This document shows, in pieces, positions 55,533-63,857 of a stretch of 64,000 bases of DNA; the first letter of the stretch is position 1, and the number at the start of each line of letters is the position of its first letter. The notes below the pieces were generated by a model. That model had not been told where the DNA came from. It saw nothing but the letters and a program-made list of their open reading frames with translations, and did no database searches. A program made the translations under genes and the position numbers. Source of the stretch: Chitinophagaceae bacterium (lineage in GTDB: Bacteria; Bacteroidota; Bacteroidia; Chitinophagales; Chitinophagaceae); the NCBI GenBank assembly GCA_016706055.1, contig JADJKL010000002.1:248001-312000 (forward strand), read 5' to 3'.

Positions 55533-58229
55533 TCAACGGCCGCTATTCGTTACATAGTCTTTCAATTCTTCATTGAATGCATTTTCCTTTATCAGGCCTT
55601 CCAATGAAATATGCATGCGGTATTGCCAGTAATTGTTTGGATTAGCCGGATTATTAATTCTTTCATCTAGCGGATTTTCTCTTCTTAGTTTTTCACTCAT
55701 GCCCAATAAATCCTGCAATTGAAAAATACTCCACATGGCCGGAGAATATAAATGTTGCATTACAATTGCTCTGCTTATCCATGCTTCACATTGCTGCGGC
55801 GCCTTGCCCCACTGCCCCATTTCATTGTTGTAAAATCGTTGTGTTCGTTCTGTATCTTCCAACCACCAGGCTCTCACCGTACTCATATCATGAGTGGACG
55901 GTGTAATAACAGATAAGTAAGGTGCATCATTAGGGTGGAAAAATTCTTTATCAGCCTTTTTAGGCATCCGTTGAATCTCCAGACTGAGAATCCCCAGTTC
56001 GTCCATTACGGCGGGTACACAAGCAGGCACCATTCCAAGGTCTTCACCACAAACAAGCATATTGGTGGCAGCTTTTAGCTGTGGCAACTTACTCATTGCT
56101 TCTTTACGCCAACATTCATCCTGACGATGATAAAAATAATTTATATATAATTCGTTCAGCTTATCTCTTACCGGAGGCATCAGGTTTTCAAACGAAGAAG
56201 TCTTATCCATCCCAATGCGGAAATGAAACTTCATTCCGTTTGAATCTTCTTCTTCAAACAAAATCACATTTGAAATCAAATCGTATAAACCCAGCTTCAA
56301 CTTTTCATTCTCCCCCGTCAATTCTTCTTTACTAAAATGCTCCTCTACCTGTCGCTGAGTTTCAAATGCCGGAGCTAAATCATAACACTCAAATTCATTT
56401 TCTATTAAGAAATCTGTCTTTACCTTTTCAGCATCTTCTCCAAAAACTTCATTCAATATTACATCTGTAATATAAGGTCTGCAATAACGTTGATAATCGA
56501 ACCAGATTCCCTTTTCCCCAAACTCATTAATATGAATAGGAATACAAGGAACAAAACGACCCATTATTCCTTGCACTGCATCAACCGGAATACTCCATAT
56601 TCTGAAAAAACCAAGTATATGATCTATACGAAACGCATCGAAGTAATTATTCATTTGCTCAAAGCGACGATGCCACCAGGAGAATCCATCTTCTTGCATT
56701 TTTTCCCAGTTGTACGTTGGAAAGCCCCAGTTCTGTCCAACAGCCGTAAAATCATCTGGCGGTGCACCGGCCTGCCATTCCATATTATATAATTCAGGAG
56801 ACTCCCAAGCATCGCAACTGTTTCTCGATACACCAATTGGAATATCTCCTTTTACAACAACTCCTTTTTTGTGAGCATAGTCAGTTGCTTCTTTTAACTG
56901 AAGGTGAAGATGATATTGTATAAAATAATAAAACCTGATTTCAATATTGGCAACCGATTTTGGCGATAGCAGCCTTGCAATTGATGATTTCTTGTATACT
57001 GCATTTGTTTTCCATTTGGGAAATTCTGCCGTACCATGTTTATCTCTTAAATAACTAAAGGCTGCATAGGTTTCAAGCCAATGTTTATTTGCTTCAAAGA
57101 AAGTGGTAAAGTCCTCAGATGCTAAGCAATCATCTCCCATCACAAGATAAAGTTCCCGAAGAATCGAAAGCTTAAGTTTTAAAACTTCTTCGTAGTCTAC
57201 AGCTTCAAGTTCATTCAATTGCTTTTGTTTCTTTTTAAGAGATAACAATTGGCTTGCAAATTCTTTTCCTGCAACTCTTTTTAAATTAATATAAAGAGGA
57301 TGCAATGCAAACGCTGATATCGCAGAATAAGGATACGAGTCCTTCCAGCTATTATCTGTTATCGTGTCATTAACCGGAAGCAATTGTATAAGTTTCAAAC
57401 CTGATTTTACAGACCAATCAACAAGTAATTGTATATCTGCAAACTCCCCTACACCAAAACTGTTATTGCTTCGTAGGCTAAAAACAGGAATTGCCACACC
57501 AGCACCTTTCCATGTGTTATTTGGGAAATGAATAAATCCGTCATGGACTATCGTAACTTTTTTCTTACCCGCATCGCTGTAGATGATCCGATTGTTACCA
57601 GCTTCAAAACCAACAAATGATTTTTCTTTACTATTAAAGATTCCGTATTTGTAAGCGATTGGGAAGGCAGCATTAGAAAGATTAAGTTTAAGGGTCCACC
57701 AATCATCACTTTTTGAAAGCAAAACGGGTTTGTTCGATGACCATTCAGCTAATTTCTCATCCGATCCAATCAGGCAAACTACTTCGTTCTTTTTCAGAAG
57801 CGGCGCCTTTACTTTGAAAATATGTGAAAATATTTTATCATCTTGCTTTCTAATTTTAGGAATACTGGTATTTAATAACCCATTTCTAAAAGGAGTCGTG
57901 TAAAAAGCATTTTCAAATTCACCTGCATAGTTCCAGGTATCCACTAATCGTATGTTTTCAGTTTCTTTCTTAAAGAAATCTATTTGTCTGTCATTACAGG
58001 ACTCCACAAACTGGCTACCATCTTCCCGTTGCAAAATATATTTATAACTGGCCCCTTTATTAAACTCCTTCTTTTTTACATTAATTGTTCCTGTCCAGAA
58101 TTCGTTGTTCAAGTATTCAAGCAGCAAAGCTTTTGCTGGATCATTATTGCCCAATTCTTCTGCATCGCCTGAAACTAATAAGCTTTCCCCATATTTTGTA
58201 TGAAACCGTAAATAAAACTGAATCGTCAT
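55533..58229 (-). CDS. malQ: 4-alpha-glucanotransferase, GH77, with tandem CBM20
   Basis: 898 residues. Two starch-binding CBM20 modules occupy about 1-120 and 130-230 (VSGDAEELGNNDPAKAL, LIGSDEKLAEWSSNKPV). The GH77 barrel follows: GVAIPVFSLRSNNSFGVGEF, nucleophile region FDAFRIDHILGFFRIW, acid/base in CGEDLGMVP, and VITPSTHDMSTVRAWW. It disproportionates maltodextrins, transferring glucan segments between chains. The two-CBM20 layout is the plant DPE2-like form common in Bacteroidota. No signal peptide, so cytoplasmic. Confidence 0.93.
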   Translation of the reverse strand: MTIQFYLRFHTKYGESLLVSGDAEELGNNDPAKALLLEYLNNEFWTGTINVKKKEFNKGASYKYILQREDGSQFVESCNDRQIDFFKKETENIRLVDTWNYAGEFENAFYTTPFRNGLLNTSIPKIRKQDDKIFSHIFKVKAPLLKKNEVVCLIGSDEKLAEWSSNKPVLLSKSDDWWTLKLNLSNAAFPIAYKYGIFNSKEKSFVGFEAGNNRIIYSDAGKKKVTIVHDGFIHFPNNTWKGAGVAIPVFSLRSNNSFGVGEFADIQLLVDWSVKSGLKLIQLLPVNDTITDNSWKDSYPYSAISAFALHPLYINLKRVAGKEFASQLLSLKKKQKQLNELEAVDYEEVLKLKLSILRELYLVMGDDCLASEDFTTFFEANKHWLETYAAFSYLRDKHGTAEFPKWKTNAVYKKSSIARLLSPKSVANIEIRFYYFIQYHLHLQLKEATDYAHKKGVVVKGDIPIGVSRNSCDAWESPELYNMEWQAGAPPDDFTAVGQNWGFPTYNWEKMQEDGFSWWHRRFEQMNNYFDAFRIDHILGFFRIWSIPVDAVQGIMGRFVPCIPIHINEFGEKGIWFDYQRYCRPYITDVILNEVFGEDAEKVKTDFLIENEFECYDLAPAFETQRQVEEHFSKEELTGENEKLKLGLYDLISNVILFEEEDSNGMKFHFRIGMDKTSSFENLMPPVRDKLNELYINYFYHRQDECWRKEAMSKLPQLKAATNMLVCGEDLGMVPACVPAVMDELGILSLEIQRMPKKADKEFFHPNDAPYLSVITPSTHDMSTVRAWWLEDTERTQRFYNNEMGQWGKAPQQCEAWISRAIVMQHLYSPAMWSIFQLQDLLGMSEKLRRENPLDERINNPANPNNYWQYRMHISLEGLIKENAFNEELKDYVTNSGR

Positions 58230-58347
58230 TGTAATGTTTATTCTTAATTAATAACGGAATTGTACTAATAATTTCCACGAAAGTAAAAAAACTGGTTAGG
58301 ATTATACTTTATTTAGCTAAACTTGCTAATAATAAACCAGCAATGCA

Positions 58348-58860
58348 ATGATACTTAATTACAAACATTGGAAGACCCTTTTTCTGGTATGTCTTGGAAT
58401 TACCGTTGGATCTGCATTCTGCATGAAATGGATGGAATCTGATTTTTTGCATAACGGAAAACTCTTTACCATTATCGGACTTGAAATAACTTACTCAAAA
58501 GAAAAGATAATTGAAATTTTTTCTGGCATAACACCCGCCATAAAATCAGTAGTAGGCTATCATCTGGCTTTCGACTTTGCATTTATGGCAGGTGTTTATC
58601 CCGGCATTGCAGCCTTGTGCATGATGGCGAGAGAAAAAAGAAAGAATAAGTTAATACGAAGCGTATTATTGTCAACAGCTTTGCTTCAGGTAATAGCTTT
58701 TGGATGCGATATAATTGAAAATATGTATTTATTAAAGTGGCTTAACACCCCTGCAATCGAAAATGAGTTTGCTTTCTTCCATTGGATAGTAGCTATTAAA
58801 TGGCTGCTGGCAATCTCAGGAGCATTAATTGCCATCCCGTTGGTTTTAAAAAGAAGGTAA
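58348..58860 (+). CDS. Hypothetical membrane protein
   Basis: 170 residues with about four hydrophobic helices (TLFLVCLGITVGSAFCM; FDFAFMAGVYPGIAALCMM; VLLSTALLQVIAFGCDII; WLLAISGALIAIPLVL). No recognised family motif. It starts 118 bp from the divergent malQ and is followed by a second small membrane protein with its own promoter. Function unknown. Confidence 0.65.
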   Translation: MILNYKHWKTLFLVCLGITVGSAFCMKWMESDFLHNGKLFTIIGLEITYSKEKIIEIFSGITPAIKSVVGYHLAFDFAFMAGVYPGIAALCMMAREKRKNKLIRSVLLSTALLQVIAFGCDIIENMYLLKWLNTPAIENEFAFFHWIVAIKWLLAISGALIAIPLVLKRR

Positions 58861-58874
58861 CATAAATCGCATTT

Positions 58875-58903
58875 TTTGATTTAAACTTTCAACCTTATTT
58901 TTG
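58875..58903 (+). promoter_or_regulatory. Promoter for the 51-residue membrane protein
   Basis: TTTG at 58875-58878 and TATTTTTG at 58896-58903, spaced by 17 nt, match the Bacteroidota -33/-7 consensus apart from slightly short spacing. The ATG at 58923 lies 20 bases further on. Confidence 0.5.
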
Positions 58904-58922
58904 CATAAATAATTTAAAAACT

Positions 58923-59078
58923 ATGGAACAAGCAAAAAGTTATAGAGGCATATGGTGGTTGGTGTTTTTTCTATCAACAGCAGCACTGATATTTGCAATC
59001 TACTCACATTGGGAGTGGCTTACTTTGATTCTTCCTTTTCAAACTACCGCTTTTGTAAAAGCGATGGGCATAATGTAA
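58923..59078 (+). CDS. 51-residue single-unit membrane protein
   Basis: A short frame MEQAKSYRGIWWLVFFLSTA, continuing LIFAIYSHWEWLTLILPF and ending AFVKAMGIM. It has two hydrophobic stretches rich in Trp. It is bracketed by a consensus promoter and by a strong terminator, which makes a real transcription unit likely despite its size. No family recognised. Confidence 0.7.
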   Translation: MEQAKSYRGIWWLVFFLSTAALIFAIYSHWEWLTLILPFQTTAFVKAMGIM

Positions 59079-59106
59079 TTACTCATTTTTGTTGATAACA
59101 TAATTA

Positions 59107-59130
59107 ATAGCTCCTAATAAAAGGAGCTAT
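59107..59130 (+). terminator. Terminator of the 51-residue protein gene
   Basis: ATAGCTCCT (59107-59115) pairs perfectly with AGGAGCTAT (59122-59130) over a 6-nt loop, followed by TTT, 28 bp after the stop codon. Confidence 0.75.
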
Positions 59131-59180
59131 TTTCGCTTTAAGACAATTCTGATTTAAATAGCAACTTAAACAAACCCAAT

Positions 59181-59591
59181 ATGAGAACAGTAATCTGTAT
59201 TTTATTATCCTTTGTAATTATCATTTCTTCAACACACACTGCTGGTGCCGCAATTATAGTTCCTGTTACAAATAGCAGTACTACACCAGACTCTACTACA
59301 ATTAGTGACGCAGTTAATGGATTCAAGAATTTGTCAAAAAAAGAAAAAAAAGAAAAAATCAAAGAAGTAAAAAAAGAGATCAAAGCATTTAAAGCTTCCA
59401 AAAAAGCGAATGGCGACCCAAGCACCAACACATTATTGCTTGTAATTCTTGCCATATTACTTCCACCATTAGCCGTTTACCTTCACCAAGGAGTAATTAA
59501 TAACAAGTTTTGGATAAGCCTTATTTTAACCCTTTTGTTTTGGCTTCCTGGAGTTATTTATGCGCTGATTGTTGTTTTGGGAAAAGACTAA
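59181..59591 (+). CDS. YqaE/Pmp3-domain protein with signal peptide
   Basis: 136 residues. A signal peptide (MRTVICILLSFVIIISSTHT) and a basic coiled segment (SKKEKKEKIKEVKKEIKAFK) precede the C-terminal Pmp3 domain (PF01679): LLVILAILLPPLAVYLHQG, then FWISLILTLLFWLPGVIYALIV. Pmp3/YqaE proteins are small membrane proteins linked to stress and ion homeostasis. The extended N-terminal form is common in Bacteroidota. A terminator follows 39 bp later. Confidence 0.87.
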   Translation: MRTVICILLSFVIIISSTHTAGAAIIVPVTNSSTTPDSTTISDAVNGFKNLSKKEKKEKIKEVKKEIKAFKASKKANGDPSTNTLLLVILAILLPPLAVYLHQGVINNKFWISLILTLLFWLPGVIYALIVVLGKD

Positions 59592-59630
59592 ATAGCAGCA
59601 GAATTAACCAACATATAGTTTCTAAATAAA

Positions 59631-59658
59631 AAATGTCCTGTATTGCTACAGGACATTT
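59631..59658. terminator. Terminator between YqaE and rplT
   Basis: A 12-bp perfect stem (AAATGTCCTGTA 59631-59642, TACAGGACATTT 59647-59658) with a TTGC loop and A/T runs on both sides closes both convergent genes. Confidence 0.85.
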
Positions 59659-59680
59659 TTATATAAATCGTTTCAGAAAT

Positions 59681-60025
59681 TTATTTCACCGAATCAACAA
59701 GGCTCTTGAAAGTTTCAGGATTGTTCATTGCTAGATCAGCCAATACTTTACGATCTAACTCAATTCCTTTTTTCTGAATTTTGTTGATGAACTCAGAATA
59801 GGTCATACCTTCTGCACGAACAGCCGCATTGATACGGGCAATCCATAATGAACGGTATTCTCTTTTCTTCAGCTTACGGCCTACAAACATGTAGGTCATA
59901 CCTTTTTCTACTACGTTTTTAGCAACCGTTAATACATTCTTACGTTTGCCATAATAACCTTTGGCTTGTTTTAATATTTTTTTGCGGCGGGCTTTAGAGG
60001 CCACTGCATTTTTTGAACGAGGCAT
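59681..60025 (-). CDS. rplT: 50S ribosomal protein L20
   Basis: 114 residues, standard length. MPRSKNAVASKARRKKILKQ, the GYYGKRKNVLTVAKNVVEKG segment and LWIARINAAVRAEGMTYSEF are diagnostic. L20 binds 23S rRNA early in 50S assembly and is an autoregulatory repressor of its operon in several bacteria. It follows rpmI by 53 bp. Confidence 0.97.
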   Translation of the reverse strand: MPRSKNAVASKARRKKILKQAKGYYGKRKNVLTVAKNVVEKGMTYMFVGRKLKKREYRSLWIARINAAVRAEGMTYSEFINKIQKKGIELDRKVLADLAMNNPETFKSLVDSVK

Positions 60026-60078
60026 ATCTTAAATTAATTTAGAGTTATGAGTTTAGAATTACAAGTTGTAAGCATAGC

Positions 60079-60276
60079 TTACTTCAAACGTAAAAGACGT
60101 TTAACAAAATCAACATGTGATTTTGCAACAGTTCCGTCGAGTCTCATGTTACGTTTACGTTTTTTGGATTTCTTCGTCAGGATGTGACGTTTGAAAGCTT
60201 TCTGATGCATGATCTTTCCAGTGCCGGTCACTTTAAAGCGTTTTTTGGCGCTGGAATTTGTTTTTACTTTAGGCAT
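60079..60276 (-). CDS. rpmI: 50S ribosomal protein L35
   Basis: 65 residues: PKVKTNSSAKKRFKVTGTGK and KAFKRHILTKKSKKRKRN followed by HVDFVKRLLRLK. Standard L35. Its own promoter lies about 130 bp upstream, with a structured leader in between, so rpmI-rplT is transcribed independently of infC, which is almost 3 kb away. Confidence 0.97.
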   Translation of the reverse strand: MPKVKTNSSAKKRFKVTGTGKIMHQKAFKRHILTKKSKKRKRNMRLDGTVAKSHVDFVKRLLRLK

Positions 60277-60304
60277 TTTACCAAGTATTTAATGTTACAT
60301 CTTT

Positions 60305-60402
60305 GAGGCATTCTCCACAGGGAGACCTTTGTCGAACCTCTTCAGATAATCTGTTCTAATTAAGAACTACCGAAACCCGTTGGCTAGGCCTTTGATTTTC
60401 GG
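60305..60402 (-). promoter_or_regulatory. Structured mRNA leader of rpmI-rplT (candidate r-protein autoregulatory leader)
   Basis: Three consecutive hairpins between promoter and L35 start: CCGAAA/TTTCGG enclosing a small GGC/GCC stem (60370-60402), GTTCT/AGAAC (60353-60367), and GAGG/CCTC enclosing TCTCC-ACAG-GGAGA (60305-60340). All stems are perfect as read. Ribosomal-protein leaders of this kind usually bind L20 to repress the operon; identity here is inference. Confidence 0.5.
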
Positions 60403-60406
60403 ATTG

Positions 60407-60437
60407 CAAAGATAAGGGTGAAATACGAACAGGCAAA
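60407..60437 (-). promoter_or_regulatory. Promoter of rpmI-rplT
   Basis: Read on the minus strand: TTTG (60437-60434), a 19-nt spacer and TATCTTTG (60414-60407), an almost ideal Bacteroidota promoter. The transcript would begin near 60400, leaving about 125 nt of leader. Confidence 0.7.
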
Positions 60438-60451
60438 GCATGATAGATAAG

Positions 60452-60483
60452 AAAAAAGGCATCAGTAAAGATGCCCTTTTTTT
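60452..60483. terminator. Terminator after the metalloprotease gene
   Basis: GGCATC (60458-60463) pairs with GATGCC (60470-60475) over AGTAAA, with A6 on the left and T7 on the right. It lies 25 bp past the metalloprotease stop and upstream of the rpmI promoter, insulating the two units. Confidence 0.75.
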
Positions 60484-60507
60484 GATTATATTCAACAAAA
60501 TCAAATA

Positions 60508-63050
60508 TTAGTCTTTAGCATTCAATGCATTATCTATTCTTTTCGACAAATCCTGAAGGTGATATTTTGTCATCAAATCAGCTGTTCCAGCTGCTGCGGC
60601 ATTAATTTCACTTTTAAGCGAAGCTAAATGACCTCTTACAACACTTCTTACATCAGATTTATCGGCACTCGACGATGTACTACCTGTAAAACCAGGAATG
60701 CCAGTTGTTGTAGTTGCTTTTGGAGGATCAACCAGGTTACAGAGAATGTTTATATATGATTTTTGAAGATTACGACGATAAATATCAACCGTCTTTCTGG
60801 TTGGCAATTCACTCATAATCCCTTTTTTAAATCGCTAAACAATTCAGTAATGTGGTATGCATTAGATCCTAATGAAGCTTCTGCTTCTGTTAGCTTATTA
60901 AGTGATCTTGAACTAAGGATACGACCCAAAATATTATCCTGTAATCCTCCAATGGTGGTTAATCCGCTAAGTGCAGTTCTATCAAATATATCATTCTGAA
61001 TAAGCCAGGTTGGTGTTGCAAATAGTTGTTTGTTTAAAAAATCAACAGATTCTTTTTGTTTCGCTTTAGCCACTATCTCATACACTGCTCCCTGCTGTTC
61101 TACACTCTTTGGTGTTTCCATAATTCCACCAATATACTTTGCCACATGTCCAAGATACCTTGAAAATTGACTAGTAACCTGCCCATACATTTTTTTCAAA
61201 TCTGAGTAATCCTCATTCGGTTGCTTTGTCCATTGTATAAGATTTGGAACAATACGCTGAAGATTTTTAATGCCATACATACTACCTTTCATCGCATCAT
61301 CACCAACTTGCTCACTCTGGCTACGGGGATCATCAGGATTAGTTTCTGTACCAAACCACAAACGGTTATCTTTTAATTTTTCTATTGCCCATTTGTTCAA
61401 AGAAGCTTTTTCATCTTCTGCATCTTTGTACTGAGGAAATAATTTATAACCCCATTCTATAGCCCAATCATCATAGTCACCGATGCGAGGGAATAAACCT
61501 GTCCGGCCGATATTATCTTCCGGTTGTGCTACATAGTTAAAACGGGCATAATCCATAATAGAAGGTGTATGGCCATTTTTTTCAACCCAGTTTTTATTTC
61601 TAAGATTTTCAACAGGTACAGTAGAACTTGAACCATAGTTATGACGCAAACCTAATGTATGTCCTACTTCGTGAGAAGAAACAAAACGAATCAATTGCCC
61701 CATCAACTCATCATCGTAAACCATTTTTCTTGCACCGGGATCAACTGCTGCTGTTTGAACAAAATACCAGTCATGTATCAATTCCATTACATTGTGATAC
61801 CAGTTGATATGACTTTCCATTATCTCCCCACTGCGAGGGTCAGCAATGCTGGGACCACTTGCATTAGCAACATCGGAAGGTTTGTAAACAATTGCAGAAT
61901 TACGGGCATCATCAAGGCTCCAAGTGCTATCCTCGTCCTTAGTTGGTGCCAGTTTTGCCATGATAGCATTTTTAAATCCTGCTTTTTCAAAAGAAGCCTT
62001 CCAGTCATTTACCCCTTGTATTAAATAAGGAACCCAGTTTTTAGGTGTTGCAGGATCTATATAAAAAATAATTGGCTTTTGTGGCTCTACCAACTCTCCT
62101 CTTTTATATTTTTCCATATCCTCTGGCTTAGGCTCTAATCTCCATCTTTTTATCAAAGTAATATCTTTTACGCCTTGTGGGTTTGCATCAAAGTCTGTAT
62201 ACTGTACAGCAAAATAACCTACCCTAGGGTCAAAATATCTTGCCTGCATTGGTACTTTTGGTAACAAAACCAGAGAACTATTTAACTCCATTGTAAGATT
62301 GCCACCACCACTGGAACCACCCCGACCTACACTTCCCGTTGATGCAGGTGCCGCACCTTGTGCATATGTTTTTACTGCCTTTATTTCAATATTAATCGGA
62401 TACGATTTTACACCCACTACATAAGACTTATCACTTTGCGCCGAAGATAGACGAAGGCTAGACTTTAAACGTCCGCTAAAATATAAAACGTCGTTGTCCC
62501 CGTTTATATAATCAGTCATATCAATAACAGCTCCACTCGAATCTTTTCCTAAAGATTTAATATCAAAAGAAGCAGCAATAGGCTGAATATTGGAGTTATT
62601 TACTGCCGTAAACATTGGAGATGTAGAGTCTTTAGAATACTCGGCAAAAGAGATGTTCCGAAGAAATATTTTATCATTCGGCCCTTTTTCAAAACGAATT
62701 ACATTCTGACCTATCTGATCGCCGCCATAACCAAAAAAACTTCCGGCTGCCCGCATACCGGCTGCAGCTTTTGAAATCCTGTTCACAACTAATATTTCCC
62801 TTCCAAATAATGATTCCGGAATTTCGAAATAATATTTATCCTCTATCCTATGAACTTTAAAAAGACCGTCATCTGTAACGGCTTTGGAAGTAATTACTTC
62901 TTTATAGGGTTTCGGACCTTTTGAAGGTGCTCCTGGAGTCAAAGGCCTACGGGTTGAGTCAGATCTTGCTCCACCTGGTTGCGCCATCATAACTACGGAA
63001 ACCAGCAAACATAAAATTGTTAGTGAAAACGATTGAATCTTTAACTGCAT
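60508..63050 (-). CDS. Exported zinc-dependent metalloprotease, DUF5117/DUF5118 type (one frameshift)
   Basis: 847 residues restored. Start ATG 63050 (MQLKIQSFSLTILCLLVSVV); 17 upstream codons would spoil the signal peptide. The DUF5118/DUF5117 region holds PYKEVITSKAVTDDGLFKVH and FAVQYTDFDANPQG. The protease site is FVSSHEVGHTLGLRHNYG (HExxHxxGxxH). The frame breaks in a six-T run at 60823-60828: adding one base turns DLKKGL-stop into DLKKGIMSELPTRK, joining the 102-residue tail frame. Substrate unknown. It separates infC from rpmI-rplT. Confidence 0.9.
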
Positions 63051-63170
63051 AAAATGGTGATTTTTAGTATGGTCGCCAAGATACGTAAACCAATGACACA
63101 CTTAATTAATTAGCTGAATATTATACCAACGGTCGAAATTTAATGACCAAGGTTACTTGTTATTACAAAA

Positions 63171-63199
63171 AAAGCCACCCTGAAGTACAGAGTGGCTTT
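63171..63199 (-). terminator. Terminator of infC
   Basis: AAAGCCAC (63171-63178) pairs with GTGGCTTT (63192-63199) over 13 nt, with a seven-A run on the plus strand that becomes a T-run in the infC transcript, about 20 bp after the stop. Confidence 0.75.
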
Positions 63200-63221
63200 C
63201 GTTTATTTGATCTTGTCCTTA

Positions 63222-63857
63222 TTAGGATTTCTTTTTTCCTTTTGGGGCAAACATTGCCAACATCCTTCTGCCTTCCATCTTAGGCATGCTCTCCAATATT
63301 CCAACTTCAGCCAATCGCTCAGCAAACTTTAATAAAAGCAATTGTCCTCTATCCTGAAATTGAATGGCACGGCCTTTAAACTGTACGTAGGCTTTTACTT
63401 TGTTACCATCTTTTAAAAACTCAACAGCATGTTTTGCTTTAAAGTCAAAATCATGATCATCTGTATTAGGAGTAAAACGTATTTCTTTCACTTCGGAGAC
63501 TTTGCTCTTAGCCTTCATCTCCTTTTCTTTACGTTTTTTATCGTATAAAAATTTATTGTAGTCAATAATTTTACAAACAGGCGGATCTACTGTTGGAGAA
63601 ATTTCTACAAGATCCAATTCCATGTCCTGCGCCATTTTTAGGGCAGTTGCTGTATCGAAAATACCAGGCTCTATATTCTCGCCTACTAAACGAACCTGTG
63701 GTACTCTAATGAAATTGTTGATTCGGTGTTCTGCTTCTTTGCGAGGAGCAAATCTTCCTCTGTAACCGCCTTTGTTAAATCCACCACCGCCGGGCTTATA
63801 TGCGCCGCCTGATGCTGGTCTGTTGAACCCGCCTCCGGGTTTTTGTGGTACTGCCAT
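63222..63857 (-). CDS. infC: Translation initiation factor IF-3
   Basis: 211 residues. The IF-3 core starts EHRINNFIRVPQVRLVGENI and continues with VDPPVCKIIDYNKFLYDKKR, VKEIRFTPNTDDHDFDFK and GRAIQFQDRGQLLLL. IF-3 binds the 30S subunit and checks initiator tRNA pairing. Start ATG 63857 gives a Gly-rich N-terminal extension of about 42 residues (GGGFNRPASGGAYKPGGGG). Unlike the usual infC-rpmI-rplT operon, it ends at its own terminator. The 143 bp upstream to the window end show no gene. Confidence 0.95.
   Translation of the reverse strand: MAVPQKPGGGFNRPASGGAYKPGGGGFNKGGYRGRFAPRKEAEHRINNFIRVPQVRLVGENIEPGIFDTATALKMAQDMELDLVEISPTVDPPVCKIIDYNKFLYDKKRKEKEMKAKSKVSEVKEIRFTPNTDDHDFDFKAKHAVEFLKDGNKVKAYVQFKGRAIQFQDRGQLLLLKFAERLAEVGILESMPKMEGRRMLAMFAPKGKKKS

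Noticed and set aside
60508..60816. A separate 102-residue gene between rpmI and the metalloprotease
   Set aside because: It continues the metalloprotease in the next frame (DLKKGIMSELPTRK after adding one base) and has no start signal of its own.
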